Part shown: one piece after another, positions 1-9,248 of the stretch
Numbering within the stretch: the stretch's first letter is position 1
Layout: each line of letters opens with the position of its first letter
DNA from: JAVVHH01 sp963835135
Lineage (GTDB): Bacteria; Pseudomonadota; Alphaproteobacteria; Acetobacterales; Acetobacteraceae
Length of the DNA: 64,000 bases
Reading direction: 5' to 3'
NCBI GenBank assembly: GCA_963835135.1
Contig: CAWIEF010000006.1
Span: forward strand, 62,001 to 126,000
The notes under the pieces: model-generated
The model's database searches: none
What the model was told of the DNA's origin: nothing
The model's input: the letters and a program-made list of their open reading frames with translations, nothing else
Translations under genes and position numbers: made by a program

Positions 1-1
1 G

Positions 2-1603
2 ATGGAGGATGAGAGCAATATCGTCGAGTGGGTTGGGATCCATACCGACGTCACCGCCCGTAAGATGGCCGAGATCGAGCTGCAACGCGCCAAGGAGGCG
101 GCCGAGGCGGCGAACTTGGCCAAGAGCCAGTTCATCGCCAACATGAGCCACGAGCTCCGCACCCCGCTCTCGGCCGTGATCGGCTACAGCGAGATGCTCG
201 AGGAAGAGGTGCAGGACGCCGGCATGAGCCACATGCTGGGCGACCTGCACAAGATCAACGAGGCGGCCCGGCATCTGCTGGGCATGATCAGCGACGTGCT
301 GGACCTTTCAAAGATCGAAGCGAACCGAATGACGGTGTTCGCCGAGGCGTTCTCGGTGGGCAGCCTGCTCAAAAGCGTCGCCGATACGGTGACCAGCCTG
401 ATTGGCAAGCGCAACAACACGCTCGTCATCGACGCCCCGGAGCCGCTCGGCGGCATGCACACCGACCAGGTCAAGCTGCGGCAATGCTTGTTCAACCTGC
501 TCGGCAACGCGGCCAAGTTCACCGAAAGCGGGACCATCACGCTGCGGGTACGGCGGTTCGAACGCGAGCAGCGGGACTGGATCGAGTTCGCCATCGAGGA
601 CAGCGGCATCGGCATGACGCCCGAACAGCTCGCCATCCTGTTCGAGCGGTTCGTGCAGGCCGATTCGTCCACCACGCGCCGGTATGGCGGCACCGGGCTT
701 GGATTATCGATCACGCGCGCATTCACCGAGCTGATGGGCGGCGAGGTCGACGTGACGAGCGAGCAGGGCAAGGGCTCGACGTTCATTATCCGCGTTCCGG
801 TCGAACTGCCCGAGCAAGCCGCCGAGCCGATCGACCGGGCCGAGATGACCCCGCGCGACGACAGCGTGCTGATCATCGACGACGATCCCGGCACGCGCGA
901 CCTGGTGGCGCGCTATCTGCAGCGGGAGGGGTTCGTCACGCGGCAGGCGAGCGACGGCAAGACCGGGCTGGCGATGGCCAAGGCGCTGCATCCGCGCGTA
1001 GTGCTGCTCGACGTGATGATGCCGCAGATGGACGGCTGGTCGGTGCTCTCGGCCATCCGTGCCGATCCCGACCTGGCCGCGACGCCCGTCATCATCGTGT
1101 CGTTCGTGCACGAGGAGGGGCTCGCGGCGTCGCTCGGCGCCAACGACTACCTGAGCAAGCCGATCGAATGGGACGAGTTGCGCACCGTGCTCGCCCGCTA
1201 TCGTCTCAGCGCGATCGGTGACGACATCCTCGTCGTCGACGACGACGCGGACACGCGTACCCGGCTGACCGCCATGTTGAACCGATCCGGCTTCAAGGTG
1301 CGCGCGGCGTCGGATGGGGCGATGGCGCTCACCATGACCGAGGAGGCCAAGCCGGCCGTCGTGCTGCTCGACCTCATGATGCCCGACATGGACGGGTTCA
1401 CCGTGCTCAAACAGCTGCGGGCGCGGGAGGATTGGCAGGACATCGCCGTCGTCATACTCACCGCCAAGGACATCACCGACGACGAGCGGCGATACCTGCA
1501 GGGGGAGGCGGACCAGATATTGACCAAGGGCAACACGACCTACCGCGAACTTGCCGAGCAACTGCGGGGACTGAGCCCGGCCACCGCCACCGCGCAGGCG
1601 TGA
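2..1603 (+). CDS. Hybrid sensor histidine kinase with two receiver domains (5' part outside window)
   Basis: The visible 533 residues begin in the tail of a PAS/PAC domain ([10 protein letters not shown] near residues 12-21), so the true start lies upstream and more sensor domains are probably missing. A HisKA domain follows, with the phospho-accepting His in MSHELRTPL (about residue 50). Next is a HATPase domain with the G-box GTGLGLS (about 232-238). Two receiver domains carry acceptor Asp in [13 protein letters not shown] and [13 protein letters not shown]. The arrangement PAS-HisKA-HATPase-REC-REC is that of a soluble or membrane-tethered hybrid kinase able to relay phosphate internally. 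No output domain follows. The next gene starts essentially at its stop codon, but its membrane-protein product gives no clue to the signal. The kinase assignment is secure; the stimulus is unknown. Confidence 0.93.
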   Translation: MEDESNIVEWVGIHTDVTARKMAEIELQRAKEAAEAANLAKSQFIANMSHELRTPLSAVIGYSEMLEEEVQDAGMSHMLGDLHKINEAARHLLGMISDVLDLSKIEANRMTVFAEAFSVGSLLKSVADTVTSLIGKRNNTLVIDAPEPLGGMHTDQVKLRQCLFNLLGNAAKFTESGTITLRVRRFEREQRDWIEFAIEDSGIGMTPEQLAILFERFVQADSSTTRRYGGTGLGLSITRAFTELMGGEVDVTSEQGKGSTFIIRVPVELPEQAAEPIDRAEMTPRDDSVLIIDDDPGTRDLVARYLQREGFVTRQASDGKTGLAMAKALHPRVVLLDVMMPQMDGWSVLSAIRADPDLAATPVIIVSFVHEEGLAASLGANDYLSKPIEWDELRTVLARYRLSAIGDDILVVDDDADTRTRLTAMLNRSGFKVRAASDGAMALTMTEEAKPAVVLLDLMMPDMDGFTVLKQLRAREDWQDIAVVILTAKDITDDERRYLQGEADQILTKGNTTYRELAEQLRGLSPATATAQA

Positions 1604-1611
1604 AGCTGCCG

Positions 1612-2871
1612 ATGTCCGGCCGGCCCGTTGCGCTCGGGCCCGGAACCGTCACGCTGGCGTTGCTGCTTTACGCCGCCCTGGTCCTGCTTCGGATGCCGGA
1701 GATCGTGCTCAAGGGCCGGTTTTGGGCTGAAGAAGGGACGATCTTCTTCACCCACGCCTGGACGCTCGACCCGGTGCGTGCGCTGCTCACCCCGGTCGGC
1801 GGCTACCTCAACCTCGTCGCCAACGGCGCGACCTTGGCGGCCCGCTGGACCATGCCGGTGACCGACGCGCCCTATGTCACCATCGGGGTGGCGCTGCTGT
1901 TCCAACTCGTCCCGCCCCTGATCCTGCTCACGGCACGCGACGCGTGGCTGCAGCCTTGGCCGGTGCGGCTGGGCGGTGTGCTCTTGCTGCTGCTCGTGCC
2001 GGGTTCGGACGAAATCTGGTTGCAGACGCTGCATTGCCAGTTCGAGCTGGCACTGGCCTGCGGTCTGCTCCTGGCGCTCGAGGCGCCGCGCGGCGGCCGC
2101 ATGGTATTCGGATTGGCGCTGCTGGTGCTGGCGCCGCTGTGCGGGCCGGGCGCAATCGCGCTCACCCCGCTCTTCCTGCTGCGCGCCGTGCTGGATCGCA
2201 CGCGCGGCCGCGTGCTCCAACTCGCGTCGCTGGTGTCGGGCAGCGCGATCCAGATCGCCTTCTTCTTCTCGCTCGGCACCGACCGCGGCTATACGCTCGA
2301 CCCTGGCGTGCTTTTGTCGGTGGTCGCGGTCAAAGATCTCGTGGTGCCGTTCACCGGCCTGTACTCGTCTGCCGGCCGGGTCGCGGCGCTGCAGGCGGCG
2401 GTGGCATCCGGCCACGTTCCGGTTTTGGCGATCGTCGCCCCCCTGGTCGTGTTCGGCGGGCTGACGACCGTCATCTGGCGGGCCGGCAACCGGCCGGCGT
2501 TCTGGCTGCTGGCCGGTGCGGCCGCGACCGCGCTGTCCGCCTATATCGGGGCGCTCGACGGAACCGCGGCGCTCATCCACACCCGAGCCGGCGCGCGCTA
2601 CGCCTTCGTGCCGCTCTCGCTGACCGCGCTGAGCGTCCTGGCGCTCAGCGCGGACCGGGCCTCGTCGTGGCGCTGGCCGGCTGCGGCCATCTGCGGATGG
2701 TTGCTGGTCGTCGGCACCCGCTCCTACACCACGCCCTGGCCCCCGGTGAGCGACGGCCCCTCCTGGCACGAGCAGGTCGCGCTCTGGCGTGCCGACCCGG
2801 CCTATGTCATGCATATCTGGCCCTCACCGTGGACCGTAACGCTCGCGCCGGGGCAAGGGGAGGCTCGTTGA
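1612..2871 (+). CDS. Polytopic inner-membrane protein of unknown function
   Basis: About 419 residues, mostly Leu/Ala/Val-rich hydrophobic stretches consistent with 9-11 membrane spans. A conserved-looking loop RFWAEEGTIFF lies after the first span. I know this kind of motif from uncharacterised membrane proteins resembling lipid-linked-sugar glycosyltransferases, but no catalytic signature is visible. The start is uncertain: ATG 1612 is chosen, and a GTG at 1600 overlapping the kinase stop is an alternative. The end overlaps the next ATG (TGATG-type junction at 2869-2873), so it is probably co-transcribed with the DUF1223 gene. Confidence 0.75.
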   Translation: MSGRPVALGPGTVTLALLLYAALVLLRMPEIVLKGRFWAEEGTIFFTHAWTLDPVRALLTPVGGYLNLVANGATLAARWTMPVTDAPYVTIGVALLFQLVPPLILLTARDAWLQPWPVRLGGVLLLLLVPGSDEIWLQTLHCQFELALACGLLLALEAPRGGRMVFGLALLVLAPLCGPGAIALTPLFLLRAVLDRTRGRVLQLASLVSGSAIQIAFFFSLGTDRGYTLDPGVLLSVVAVKDLVVPFTGLYSSAGRVAALQAAVASGHVPVLAIVAPLVVFGGLTTVIWRAGNRPAFWLLAGAAATALSAYIGALDGTAALIHTRAGARYAFVPLSLTALSVLALSADRASSWRWPAAAICGWLLVVGTRSYTTPWPPVSDGPSWHEQVALWRADPAYVMHIWPSPWTVTLAPGQGEAR

Positions 2872-3566
2872 TGAACAGGGTCCTTTGGACGGCGTGCGTC
2901 GTGGCCCTTCCGCTCTGGCAGGGAGCCGCGGCCGCCGAGCCGCGGCCGGTCGTGATCGAACTGTTCACCGCCCAGGGCTGCTCGTCCTGCCCGCCGGCCG
3001 ATGCGCTGGTCAACGAAATCGCCCGCAGCCGGAAGGATCTGCTGCCGCTCGCCTTCCACGTCGATTACTGGAACCGGCTCGGCTGGACCGACCCGTTCTC
3101 CAGCCCGGAAGCCACCGAGCGCCAGCGCGTCTACGCGATGCGCGGCACGGACCCGACGCTGTTCACGCCCGAGCTGGTCATCGACGGCGCGCAAGCCGTG
3201 GTCGGGTCCGATCCGGACGCGATCGAGCAGGCGCTCGACACGGCGTTGGATGGTGCGGTGACGCTGGCCAGCGTCACCGTCAAGGCGGCCGCGAACGAGG
3301 TCGTGATCACCGTCGGACCCGGCACCGGCCACGCCGACATCGTGCTGATCGGCTACGACCGCTCGCACGTGACCCCGGTCGGCCGCGGCGAGAACAGCGG
3401 CCGCACGCTCACGGAATCCAACATCGTCCGCTCGGTCCAGAGCATCGGCGCGTGGTCCGGCGCCCCGCTCTCGATCCACCAGAAGCCGCCTGCCGGCCAG
3501 CTGGTGGCGGTGCTCCTCGCCGCGCCGGATGGGCGCATCGTCGGCGTCGGCGCCCCGCGCCGCTGA
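2871..3566 (+). CDS. DUF1223 family secreted thioredoxin-fold protein
   Basis: 231 residues. An N-terminal signal peptide ends near AAAAE (residues 18-23). The mature part starts VVIELFTAQGCSSCPPAD, a thioredoxin-like fold with a CxxC pair at Cys37 and Cys40. The later sequence has FHVDYWNRLGW and FTPELVIDG, both typical of DUF1223. The family is periplasmic and presumed redox-active, but no substrate is established. The ATG overlaps the stop of the upstream membrane protein, implying translational coupling. The stop codon lies in the first of three 25-bp tandem repeats. Confidence 0.85.
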   Translation: MNRVLWTACVVALPLWQGAAAAEPRPVVIELFTAQGCSSCPPADALVNEIARSRKDLLPLAFHVDYWNRLGWTDPFSSPEATERQRVYAMRGTDPTLFTPELVIDGAQAVVGSDPDAIEQALDTALDGAVTLASVTVKAAANEVVITVGPGTGHADIVLIGYDRSHVTPVGRGENSGRTLTESNIVRSVQSIGAWSGAPLSIHQKPPAGQLVAVLLAAPDGRIVGVGAPRR

Positions 3567-3620
3567 CTAAGTCGGCGCCCCGCGCCGCTGACTAAGTCGG
3601 CGCCCCGCGCCGCTGACTAA
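3546..3620 (+). repeat. Three perfect 25-bp tandem repeats across two convergent gene ends
   Basis: The unit (GTCGGCGCCCCGCGCC plus GCTGACTAA) occurs three times without mismatch at 3546-3570, 3571-3595 and 3596-3620; a partial fourth copy then diverges. Copy 1 contains the DUF1223 stop. Copy 3 contains the stop of the leftward VOC gene on the other strand. The unit is GC-rich and self-complementary in part (GGCGC...GCGCC), so it may also act in termination. Confidence 0.95.
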
Positions 3621-4444
3621 GTCGGCGGCCCGCACAGCAGCAGCAGGTGCCCATCCGGGTCGCGGACGACGGCGACCTGTGTGCCGTCCGCGAGGCGCTC
3701 TCCCGGCAGGTTCAGGCCGTCGACCGCGAGCACCAGCCGGGTCGCCGCGATGTCGTTGGGGGAGCGCCGGCCGGCCGGCCGGACCGCGGGCGAGCGATAC
3801 GCCAGCAGCTCCACATGCGGCGAGGCAAGCGCCGGCTGCATCGCGACCACCTCCACCGCCGTGTCCGTCAGATCGTCGAGCCGGTCCTGTTCCGGGCCGC
3901 AATTGGTGTGCCGGCGCGCGACCGTGAAGCCGAGCTGGTCGCGATAGAACGCGACGCTGCGCTCGACGTCGGCGGACACGATCGCCGAATGGTCGACGCC
4001 GTCACCATGGCCGTCCGCGAACTGGATCAGCTCGAGCGGGTGGCCGTCCGGGTCGCGGAACTTGAACGCGGTGGCGCCGCCCGACGCCTGCGGCAGGAGT
4101 TGCGCGCCACCGCGGCTGATGGCCGAGGCGGAGCGCGGCAGGGCAGCGGTGGCCGTCACCGCGTCGGCCACCGGCAGCGCGAGATGCTGGAAGGCTTGGT
4201 CGCACGAGGCCGGGTCGGCCGGATAGGGCGCGCCCGGGGGATCGAACTGCTGCAGCACGATCGTCTGCTCGCCGCGCCGAAGCCACACCTGCTCGACCCG
4301 GCCGACACCGTAAACGCCAGCCATGGCCGGCTCCGCCACATCGCGGCCCGCGGCCGAGAGTCCCGGCAGGGAGGCGTAGAACGAGGCGGCCCTGTCCAGG
4401 TCCGCAACCGTCAGCTCGATCCTGAGCAGGCGGAGCACGCGCAT
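3617..4444 (-). CDS. Two-domain VOC (glyoxalase/bleomycin-resistance) family protein
   Basis: 275 residues containing two VOC modules in tandem. The first begins LLRIELTVADLDRAASFY (about residues 5-22) and closes with FRDPDGHPLELIQF. The second begins VDHSAIVSADVERSVAFY and ends VVRDPDGHLLLL. The repeated 'DPDGH' strands and His/Glu positions fit a metal-dependent VOC enzyme such as a lyase or dioxygenase, but the substrate cannot be read from the sequence. It is the last gene of a leftward operon: the cupin-like gene ends 1 base before this ATG. Its stop lies in the third copy of a tandem repeat. Confidence 0.85.
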   Translation of the reverse strand: MRVLRLLRIELTVADLDRAASFYASLPGLSAAGRDVAEPAMAGVYGVGRVEQVWLRRGEQTIVLQQFDPPGAPYPADPASCDQAFQHLALPVADAVTATAALPRSASAISRGGAQLLPQASGGATAFKFRDPDGHPLELIQFADGHGDGVDHSAIVSADVERSVAFYRDQLGFTVARRHTNCGPEQDRLDDLTDTAVEVVAMQPALASPHVELLAYRSPAVRPAGRRSPNDIAATRLVLAVDGLNLPGERLADGTQVAVVRDPDGHLLLLCGPPT

Positions 4445-4445
4445 G

Positions 4446-4910
4446 TCAGCTGACGTAGCAGGGCTTCTTGACGGGCGGGCGATGGAGCTGGACCGTCATC
4501 AGCACGGCAGGCTTGCCGCCGATCGTGCCGGATTTATGCCCTTTCTTGCCGTCCGTCTCCACGCAGCCCTGGTCCTCGCCGAGCGAGAACTCCCCCGCCG
4601 CCATCTCGACGCGGACACCGTCCATCGACTCGACCCACCAGGCGCCCGACAGCACGGTGATCCACTGCGGCGCCGGGTTCTCGTGCCAGTCGCCGACCCA
4701 GCCGACCGGCTGGACCGTGAAGACGACCGTCGAATTGACGCGCCCCTGCGTGTCGTTCCACTGCGGGTCGGCGTTTCCGACCCCTTTCAGCTCCCAGTCC
4801 TCGAGCTCGCACCGGGCCTGATGGCTCATGCCCCGCTCGTCGACCCAGAGATGCCAATAGGCAACCTTGGGCTTGGGCCCGGCATCGCTCATGAAGTCAT
4901 CTTTCCGCAT
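4446..4910 (-). CDS. Small cupin-like protein
   Basis: 154 residues, or 148 if the ATG at 4892 is used. There is no signal peptide. The middle and C-terminal parts have the short beta-strand pattern of a cupin: HENPAPQWITVLSGAWWVE, MAAGEFSLGEDQGC, then a final strand VLMTVQL. The metal-binding His set of a classic cupin is only partly present, so a binding rather than catalytic role is possible. The upstream DoxX gene overlaps it by 14 bases and the VOC gene follows after one base. These three genes are therefore one transcription unit. Confidence 0.7.
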   Translation of the reverse strand: MRKDDFMSDAGPKPKVAYWHLWVDERGMSHQARCELEDWELKGVGNADPQWNDTQGRVNSTVVFTVQPVGWVGDWHENPAPQWITVLSGAWWVESMDGVRVEMAAGEFSLGEDQGCVETDGKKGHKSGTIGGKPAVLMTVQLHRPPVKKPCYVS

Positions 4911-5355
4911 AGGGGTGGGTGGACGACAAGGGGTGGTGCCAGAAGTCCGGGACGCCCGGCGCTGTCGTGCCGAAGGTGATCAGCAGGATGCCGCCGGCCA
5001 GCGACAAATTCTTCAGAAAATCCCAGAACAGGTCGCGGCCCTTGCTCGCGCCTCGATGCCAGAAGTCTCCCGGCACCCAGAACTGCTTGAACAGCAACGC
5101 CGTCATGCCGCAATACCCGGCCAACACGAACGCGGCGGCGCGGTCCGCGACCCCGGTGATGATCCCGAGGGACATGAACACCTCGACGGCGAGCCCCACC
5201 AGGATGAGCCCGCGCGCGACCGCGTCGGACCCGGTGATTTGCCGGGCCTGCTGCACGGCTCCCTTGAAATTCAACGTTTTGTCGAGCGCCGAGAACGGCA
5301 TGAACAGGATCACGAGCAAGACGCGCAATCCGAACGCCACCCACGTCGAGATCAC
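4897..5355 (-). CDS. DoxX family membrane protein
   Basis: 152 residues from a GTG start at 5355. No ATG in this frame gives a complete first helix, and upstream in-frame sequence does not look coding. Four hydrophobic spans are visible (LLVILFMPFSALDK, LILVGLAVEVFMSLGIITG, AAFVLAGYCGMTALLF, LSLAGGILLITFG), the normal DoxX/DoxD topology. Family members sit in the inner membrane; some work with thiosulfate or quinone oxidation, but most are uncharacterised. First gene of the DoxX-cupin-VOC operon, divergent from the PLP decarboxylase with a 156-base shared upstream region. Confidence 0.8.
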   Translation of the reverse strand: MISTWVAFGLRVLLVILFMPFSALDKTLNFKGAVQQARQITGSDAVARGLILVGLAVEVFMSLGIITGVADRAAAFVLAGYCGMTALLFKQFWVPGDFWHRGASKGRDLFWDFLKNLSLAGGILLITFGTTAPGVPDFWHHPLSSTHPYAER

Positions 5356-5511
5356 CGGCGGTTCCCCAACAGCAAGGCGGTTAGACGTTGCGCGGCGGCC
5401 GAGGTTGCATCGGCCCGTCCCGGACTGCTTCGAGGTCCGCCACGCCGCGGACTTGGTGCAGCGCATCATCGACCCCATTGTTCGAACGATGATGCCGACG
5501 ACTTCGATCCG

Positions 5512-7725
5512 ATGAGCCCCTCCGATGTGGCGATGCCGAAACCCTCGCCGCGGCGGACCCGCGCCCGCGCCGCCTGGGACCAGGAGCTGCACGTGCCGCT
5601 CTCGCTCGCCGGTAGCGGCGACGGCGCGCCGGAAACCTGGTTTCTCGGCCCCCGCGCGGAGAACGCCGGCATCCTGATCGAGCTGATCGTCGCCTCGATC
5701 AGCAGCCATGCCGAAGCACGCCGCGCGTTCCATCCCGAGGACCCGAGCCACGTCACCCCGAAGGTGCGCGCCTCACCGGAATACGCGGTCGGCATGGAGC
5801 GGCTGCGTCGCGAGACCCACAACCTGCTCGACAAGCTGCGTCTCTCGGCGCCCTTCGCGAGCATGCGCTACCAAGGCCACATGCTCTGGGACGTCGCGCT
5901 GCCGGCGACGATCGGCCAGTTCGCGGCCGGGCTGTACAACCAGAACAACGTCGCCGCCGAGGCCTCGCCCGTCACGACCCGGCTCGAGGTCGAGGTCGGC
6001 AACGACCTCTGCCGCATGCTGGGCTACAGCACCGTCGCCGACCCTGTCGGCACCCCGGGCCAGACGGTCGGCTGGGGGCATTTGACCAGCGGCGGCACCG
6101 TCGCCAACGTCGAGGCGCTATGGGCGGCGCGGAACCTCAAATATGCCGGCGTGGCGCTGCGGGCGGCCATCCGCGAGGTGCCGCTGCTGGCGCGGGCGCG
6201 CGGGCTGGAGGTTCCGCTCTGGGGCGGACAGAAGGCGCGGCTGATCGACCTCGATAGCTGGACGCTGCTCAATTTGGACCTCGACACGCTGGCCGGGTTG
6301 CCCGCCGCGCTGGCCGGGTTCGGCATCGGGCCGGACGAGGCGCTCGAGGCGCTGGCCGGCTACACGCTGCAGAATGTCGGCTTGATCGGCTTCTACCGCA
6401 GCTTCATGCCCGATCTGCCGGAGCCGCCGGTCTTCCTGGTCGCGGCCACCGGGCACTACTCGTGGCCGAAGGCGGCGACGCTGCTCGGCCTCGGCCAGAA
6501 TGCCTGCCTGGTGCAGCGCGTCGACATGGATGCGCGGCTCGACCTCGAATATGTCGAGGCGACGCTCGACACGCTGCTGCGGCGGCGGACCCCGGTGCTG
6601 GGCGTGGTGGCGGTGATCGGCAGCACGGAGGAGAGCGCGGTCGACCCGCTGACTGGCCTGCTCGACCTGCGCGAGCGGTTCAATTCGCGCGGGCTGAACT
6701 TTGCCATCCACGCCGACGCGGCGTGGGGCGGCTATTTCCGCGCGATGCTTCGCGAGGGCGACAGCCCCGGAAGCGCCGAGAGCAAGTTGACCAGCATCCC
6801 GACCATGTCGATGAGCGAGTATGTCCGGGCTCAGTACGAGGCGCTCGGCCGGGCCGACAGCATCACGGTCGATCCGCACAAGGGCGGCTATATCCCCTAT
6901 CCGGCCGGCGCGCTGTGCTACCGAAACTCGGCGTTCCGCGACGCGATCTCGCTCCGGGCGCCGGTGGTCTTCCATAGCCAGACCGAGCCGACCGTCGGGA
7001 TCTACGGCGTGGAGGGCTCTAAGCCGGGCTCGGCCGCTGCCGCGGTGTGGCTCGCGCACCGGGTCATCCGGCCCGATCAGAGCGGCTACGGGCGGATCCT
7101 GGGCCAATGCATGTGGACGTCCAAGCGCCTGTTCTGCCGGCTGGCGACGCTCGAGGACCCCCGCTTCGGGATCACCATGTTCAACCGCACGCCGGCCGAG
7201 CGGCGGCGTGCGACCGGCCGGGCGCTGGCGGCCGAGCGGGCGATGCTACGGCGCTTCGCCGAGCTCGACAACGAGGGGCTGGAGGCGTTGCTGCACAGCG
7301 ACAAGGCGGCGCGGGAGCTCTTCCGGCAGATCGGTTCGGATCAGGTGATCCTGGCCTTCGCGCTGAACCCCAAGCTGCCCGACGGATCGCCGAACCCCGA
7401 CCTCGCCCGCGCCAACGCGCTCAACGAGCGCGTGTTCACCCGCTGCAGCGTCATCGAGCCGCGGGCGGACCTGAACGAGCTCGAACTGATCCTCACCAGT
7501 TCGCGGTTCGACCCGGCCGTCTACGGCCAGAGCTTCGTCGACCGCTTCAGCCGCCGCATGGGCGTCGTGGCGCCGCCGCGGGAGGGCGTGGATTTCCTGA
7601 TCTCGACGACGATGGACCCCTGGACGACGGAGGCCGGCGGCACCGACTTCCTCCTCGTCATCGAGGAAGCGCTGCGCCACTCCGCCCACCGGGCGCTGGA
7701 TGAGCTGGAGTTGATGGAACACTGA
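5512..7725 (+). CDS. Group II pyridoxal-phosphate-dependent decarboxylase
   Basis: 737 residues, longer than typical glutamate or aromatic amino-acid decarboxylases (450-560). The PLP fold is clear: HLTSGGTVANVEALW (phosphate binding), HADAAWGGY with the pyridine-N-pairing Asp402, and SITVDPHKGGY with the Schiff-base Lys457. The extra length is an N-terminal extension of about 130 residues before the fold and an expanded C-terminal part. Family knowledge says it should decarboxylate an L-amino acid to an amine and CO2; which amino acid cannot be told. Start ATG 5512 is the first that fits the reading frame after the divergent DoxX promoter region. Confidence 0.88.
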   Translation: MSPSDVAMPKPSPRRTRARAAWDQELHVPLSLAGSGDGAPETWFLGPRAENAGILIELIVASISSHAEARRAFHPEDPSHVTPKVRASPEYAVGMERLRRETHNLLDKLRLSAPFASMRYQGHMLWDVALPATIGQFAAGLYNQNNVAAEASPVTTRLEVEVGNDLCRMLGYSTVADPVGTPGQTVGWGHLTSGGTVANVEALWAARNLKYAGVALRAAIREVPLLARARGLEVPLWGGQKARLIDLDSWTLLNLDLDTLAGLPAALAGFGIGPDEALEALAGYTLQNVGLIGFYRSFMPDLPEPPVFLVAATGHYSWPKAATLLGLGQNACLVQRVDMDARLDLEYVEATLDTLLRRRTPVLGVVAVIGSTEESAVDPLTGLLDLRERFNSRGLNFAIHADAAWGGYFRAMLREGDSPGSAESKLTSIPTMSMSEYVRAQYEALGRADSITVDPHKGGYIPYPAGALCYRNSAFRDAISLRAPVVFHSQTEPTVGIYGVEGSKPGSAAAAVWLAHRVIRPDQSGYGRILGQCMWTSKRLFCRLATLEDPRFGITMFNRTPAERRRATGRALAAERAMLRRFAELDNEGLEALLHSDKAARELFRQIGSDQVILAFALNPKLPDGSPNPDLARANALNERVFTRCSVIEPRADLNELELILTSSRFDPAVYGQSFVDRFSRRMGVVAPPREGVDFLISTTMDPWTTEAGGTDFLLVIEEALRHSAHRALDELELMEH

Positions 7726-7746
7726 GCGCCATGTTACGTTGAACGG

Positions 7747-9243
7747 GTGTGGGTTCGGCGGGATGAGAGTGCAGTAACGCCGAGCGTGTCAGGAAGCTTC
7801 GACCGTCTCTGGCTGCTGATCATCGTCGGGCTGACGATTGTTACAGCCGCCTGGTTCGCCTACCCGCTCTGGCGCTTTACCTCCACGATGTCGTTCGACT
7901 ACAGCGAGGGTTGGAACGCATATTGGGATGAGGCGGCGCGAATGGGCCGCCCGCTTTATGCGACGCCGCCCGACCTGAACATCACCAACTACCCACCGCT
8001 GTCGTTCCATCTCATCGGCCTGCTCAGTCGCCTGTTCGGCGAGGTCAACATGACGGGCCGCGTCGTCGCGCTGTTCTGTCTGGCATGGTGCGCGCTCAAC
8101 ATCGCTACCGCAGCCGCCACGATCAGCCGATCCAGGCCGGCCGGGGCGTTCGCTGCGCTGTCGTTCCTCCTCTGGTTGGCCTTGTTGACGCCGGCCCGGA
8201 TCGCGACGAACGACCCCAACATTCTGGGACTGGCGTTGTCGACCCTCGGCATCTGCGCCTATCTGCGCGCCGGGGGGAGAATGAGGTGGATCGTCGCTGC
8301 GGCGGTCTTCTTCGTGACCGCTCTCTTCGTCAAGAACAACCTGTTGGCCTTCCCACTAGCCGCTTTGCTGCACCTCGTCCTCACGCGTGACGCGAGGTCA
8401 CTCACAGTCTTTGCCGGTGCGGGTGCGCTGATGGCCGGATTGTTCCTGGCGCTGACGCTCGTCATGGATGGGCCGTTTTTCTTTGCGCATTTGCTCGCGC
8501 CACGTTTGTTCAATCGCGCGCTTGGACTGGCGAGCTTCGGTGGCTTCTATGCTCTGTTCTACTCGCCCGTTCTACTCGGGGTCGGTTGGCTCATTTGCAG
8601 CCGAGACGCCGCGACCGGGTTCATGGCGCTCTGCTTCGGATGTGCGGCATTGCTGGCCATTGCTTTCGGGTTCGGGAACGGCGTGACAAACAATATTCAT
8701 TACGAGACGTTCGCCGCCATGGCGATCGTCGTCGCCGCGGCGGTGAGTGCTGTCCAGAAGCGGGTCGAAGGCTTCCCGCGCGGCTGGAGCCTCGTCGCGA
8801 TCGTCGCGTTGCTGGCGGTGGCGCCGGTGCTGGTGCGGACGCCCGGCGACTTGTATGGGGCGCTGGGCCGGGCAGAGCGCCTGCCGCAGCGCGAGGCCGG
8901 CTTCCAGGCGGCTCTGGGCGTCGTCAAAGCGTCGAATGGACCGGCCCTATGCGAGAGCTTGCTAATGTGCTTCGAAGCCGGCAAGCCGTTCATCTACGAC
9001 CCGTATTATGTGAAAGATCAGGTCAGTATCGGGCGCATCCCCGAGGCACGGATCATCGCCGATCTGGATGCCCGGCGCTATGCGGCGGTCCAAATCGGCG
9101 AAGACGACGCGGTCTTCCAGGTCGGAGACGGGGAGCGGCTCCGGTTCAGCGCCGCCGTGGTCCGCGCGCTGCTGGCCAACTACCAAGTCAGCCAGGAAAG
9201 CCGATATTACGCCGTGCTGCTGCCGAAACCCAGCCCGGACTAG
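7747..9243 (+). CDS. Polytopic membrane protein resembling GT39-type glycosyltransferases
   Basis: 498 residues from a GTG start. Around ten hydrophobic segments alternate with short loops. After the first span the periplasmic loop reads FDYSEGWNAYWDEAARMGRPLY and then NYPPLSFHLIG. Acidic residues followed by a YPP motif are characteristic of the first loop in dolichyl-phosphate-mannose/undecaprenyl-sugar-dependent transferases (GT39/ArnT-like). The C-terminal third is soluble and probably periplasmic. A lipid-sugar transferase is the best guess but not proven. It starts 21 bases after the decarboxylase stop. Confidence 0.75.
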   Translation: MWVRRDESAVTPSVSGSFDRLWLLIIVGLTIVTAAWFAYPLWRFTSTMSFDYSEGWNAYWDEAARMGRPLYATPPDLNITNYPPLSFHLIGLLSRLFGEVNMTGRVVALFCLAWCALNIATAAATISRSRPAGAFAALSFLLWLALLTPARIATNDPNILGLALSTLGICAYLRAGGRMRWIVAAAVFFVTALFVKNNLLAFPLAALLHLVLTRDARSLTVFAGAGALMAGLFLALTLVMDGPFFFAHLLAPRLFNRALGLASFGGFYALFYSPVLLGVGWLICSRDAATGFMALCFGCAALLAIAFGFGNGVTNNIHYETFAAMAIVVAAAVSAVQKRVEGFPRGWSLVAIVALLAVAPVLVRTPGDLYGALGRAERLPQREAGFQAALGVVKASNGPALCESLLMCFEAGKPFIYDPYYVKDQVSIGRIPEARIIADLDARRYAAVQIGEDDAVFQVGDGERLRFSAAVVRALLANYQVSQESRYYAVLLPKPSPD

Positions 9244-9248
9244 CCCGC

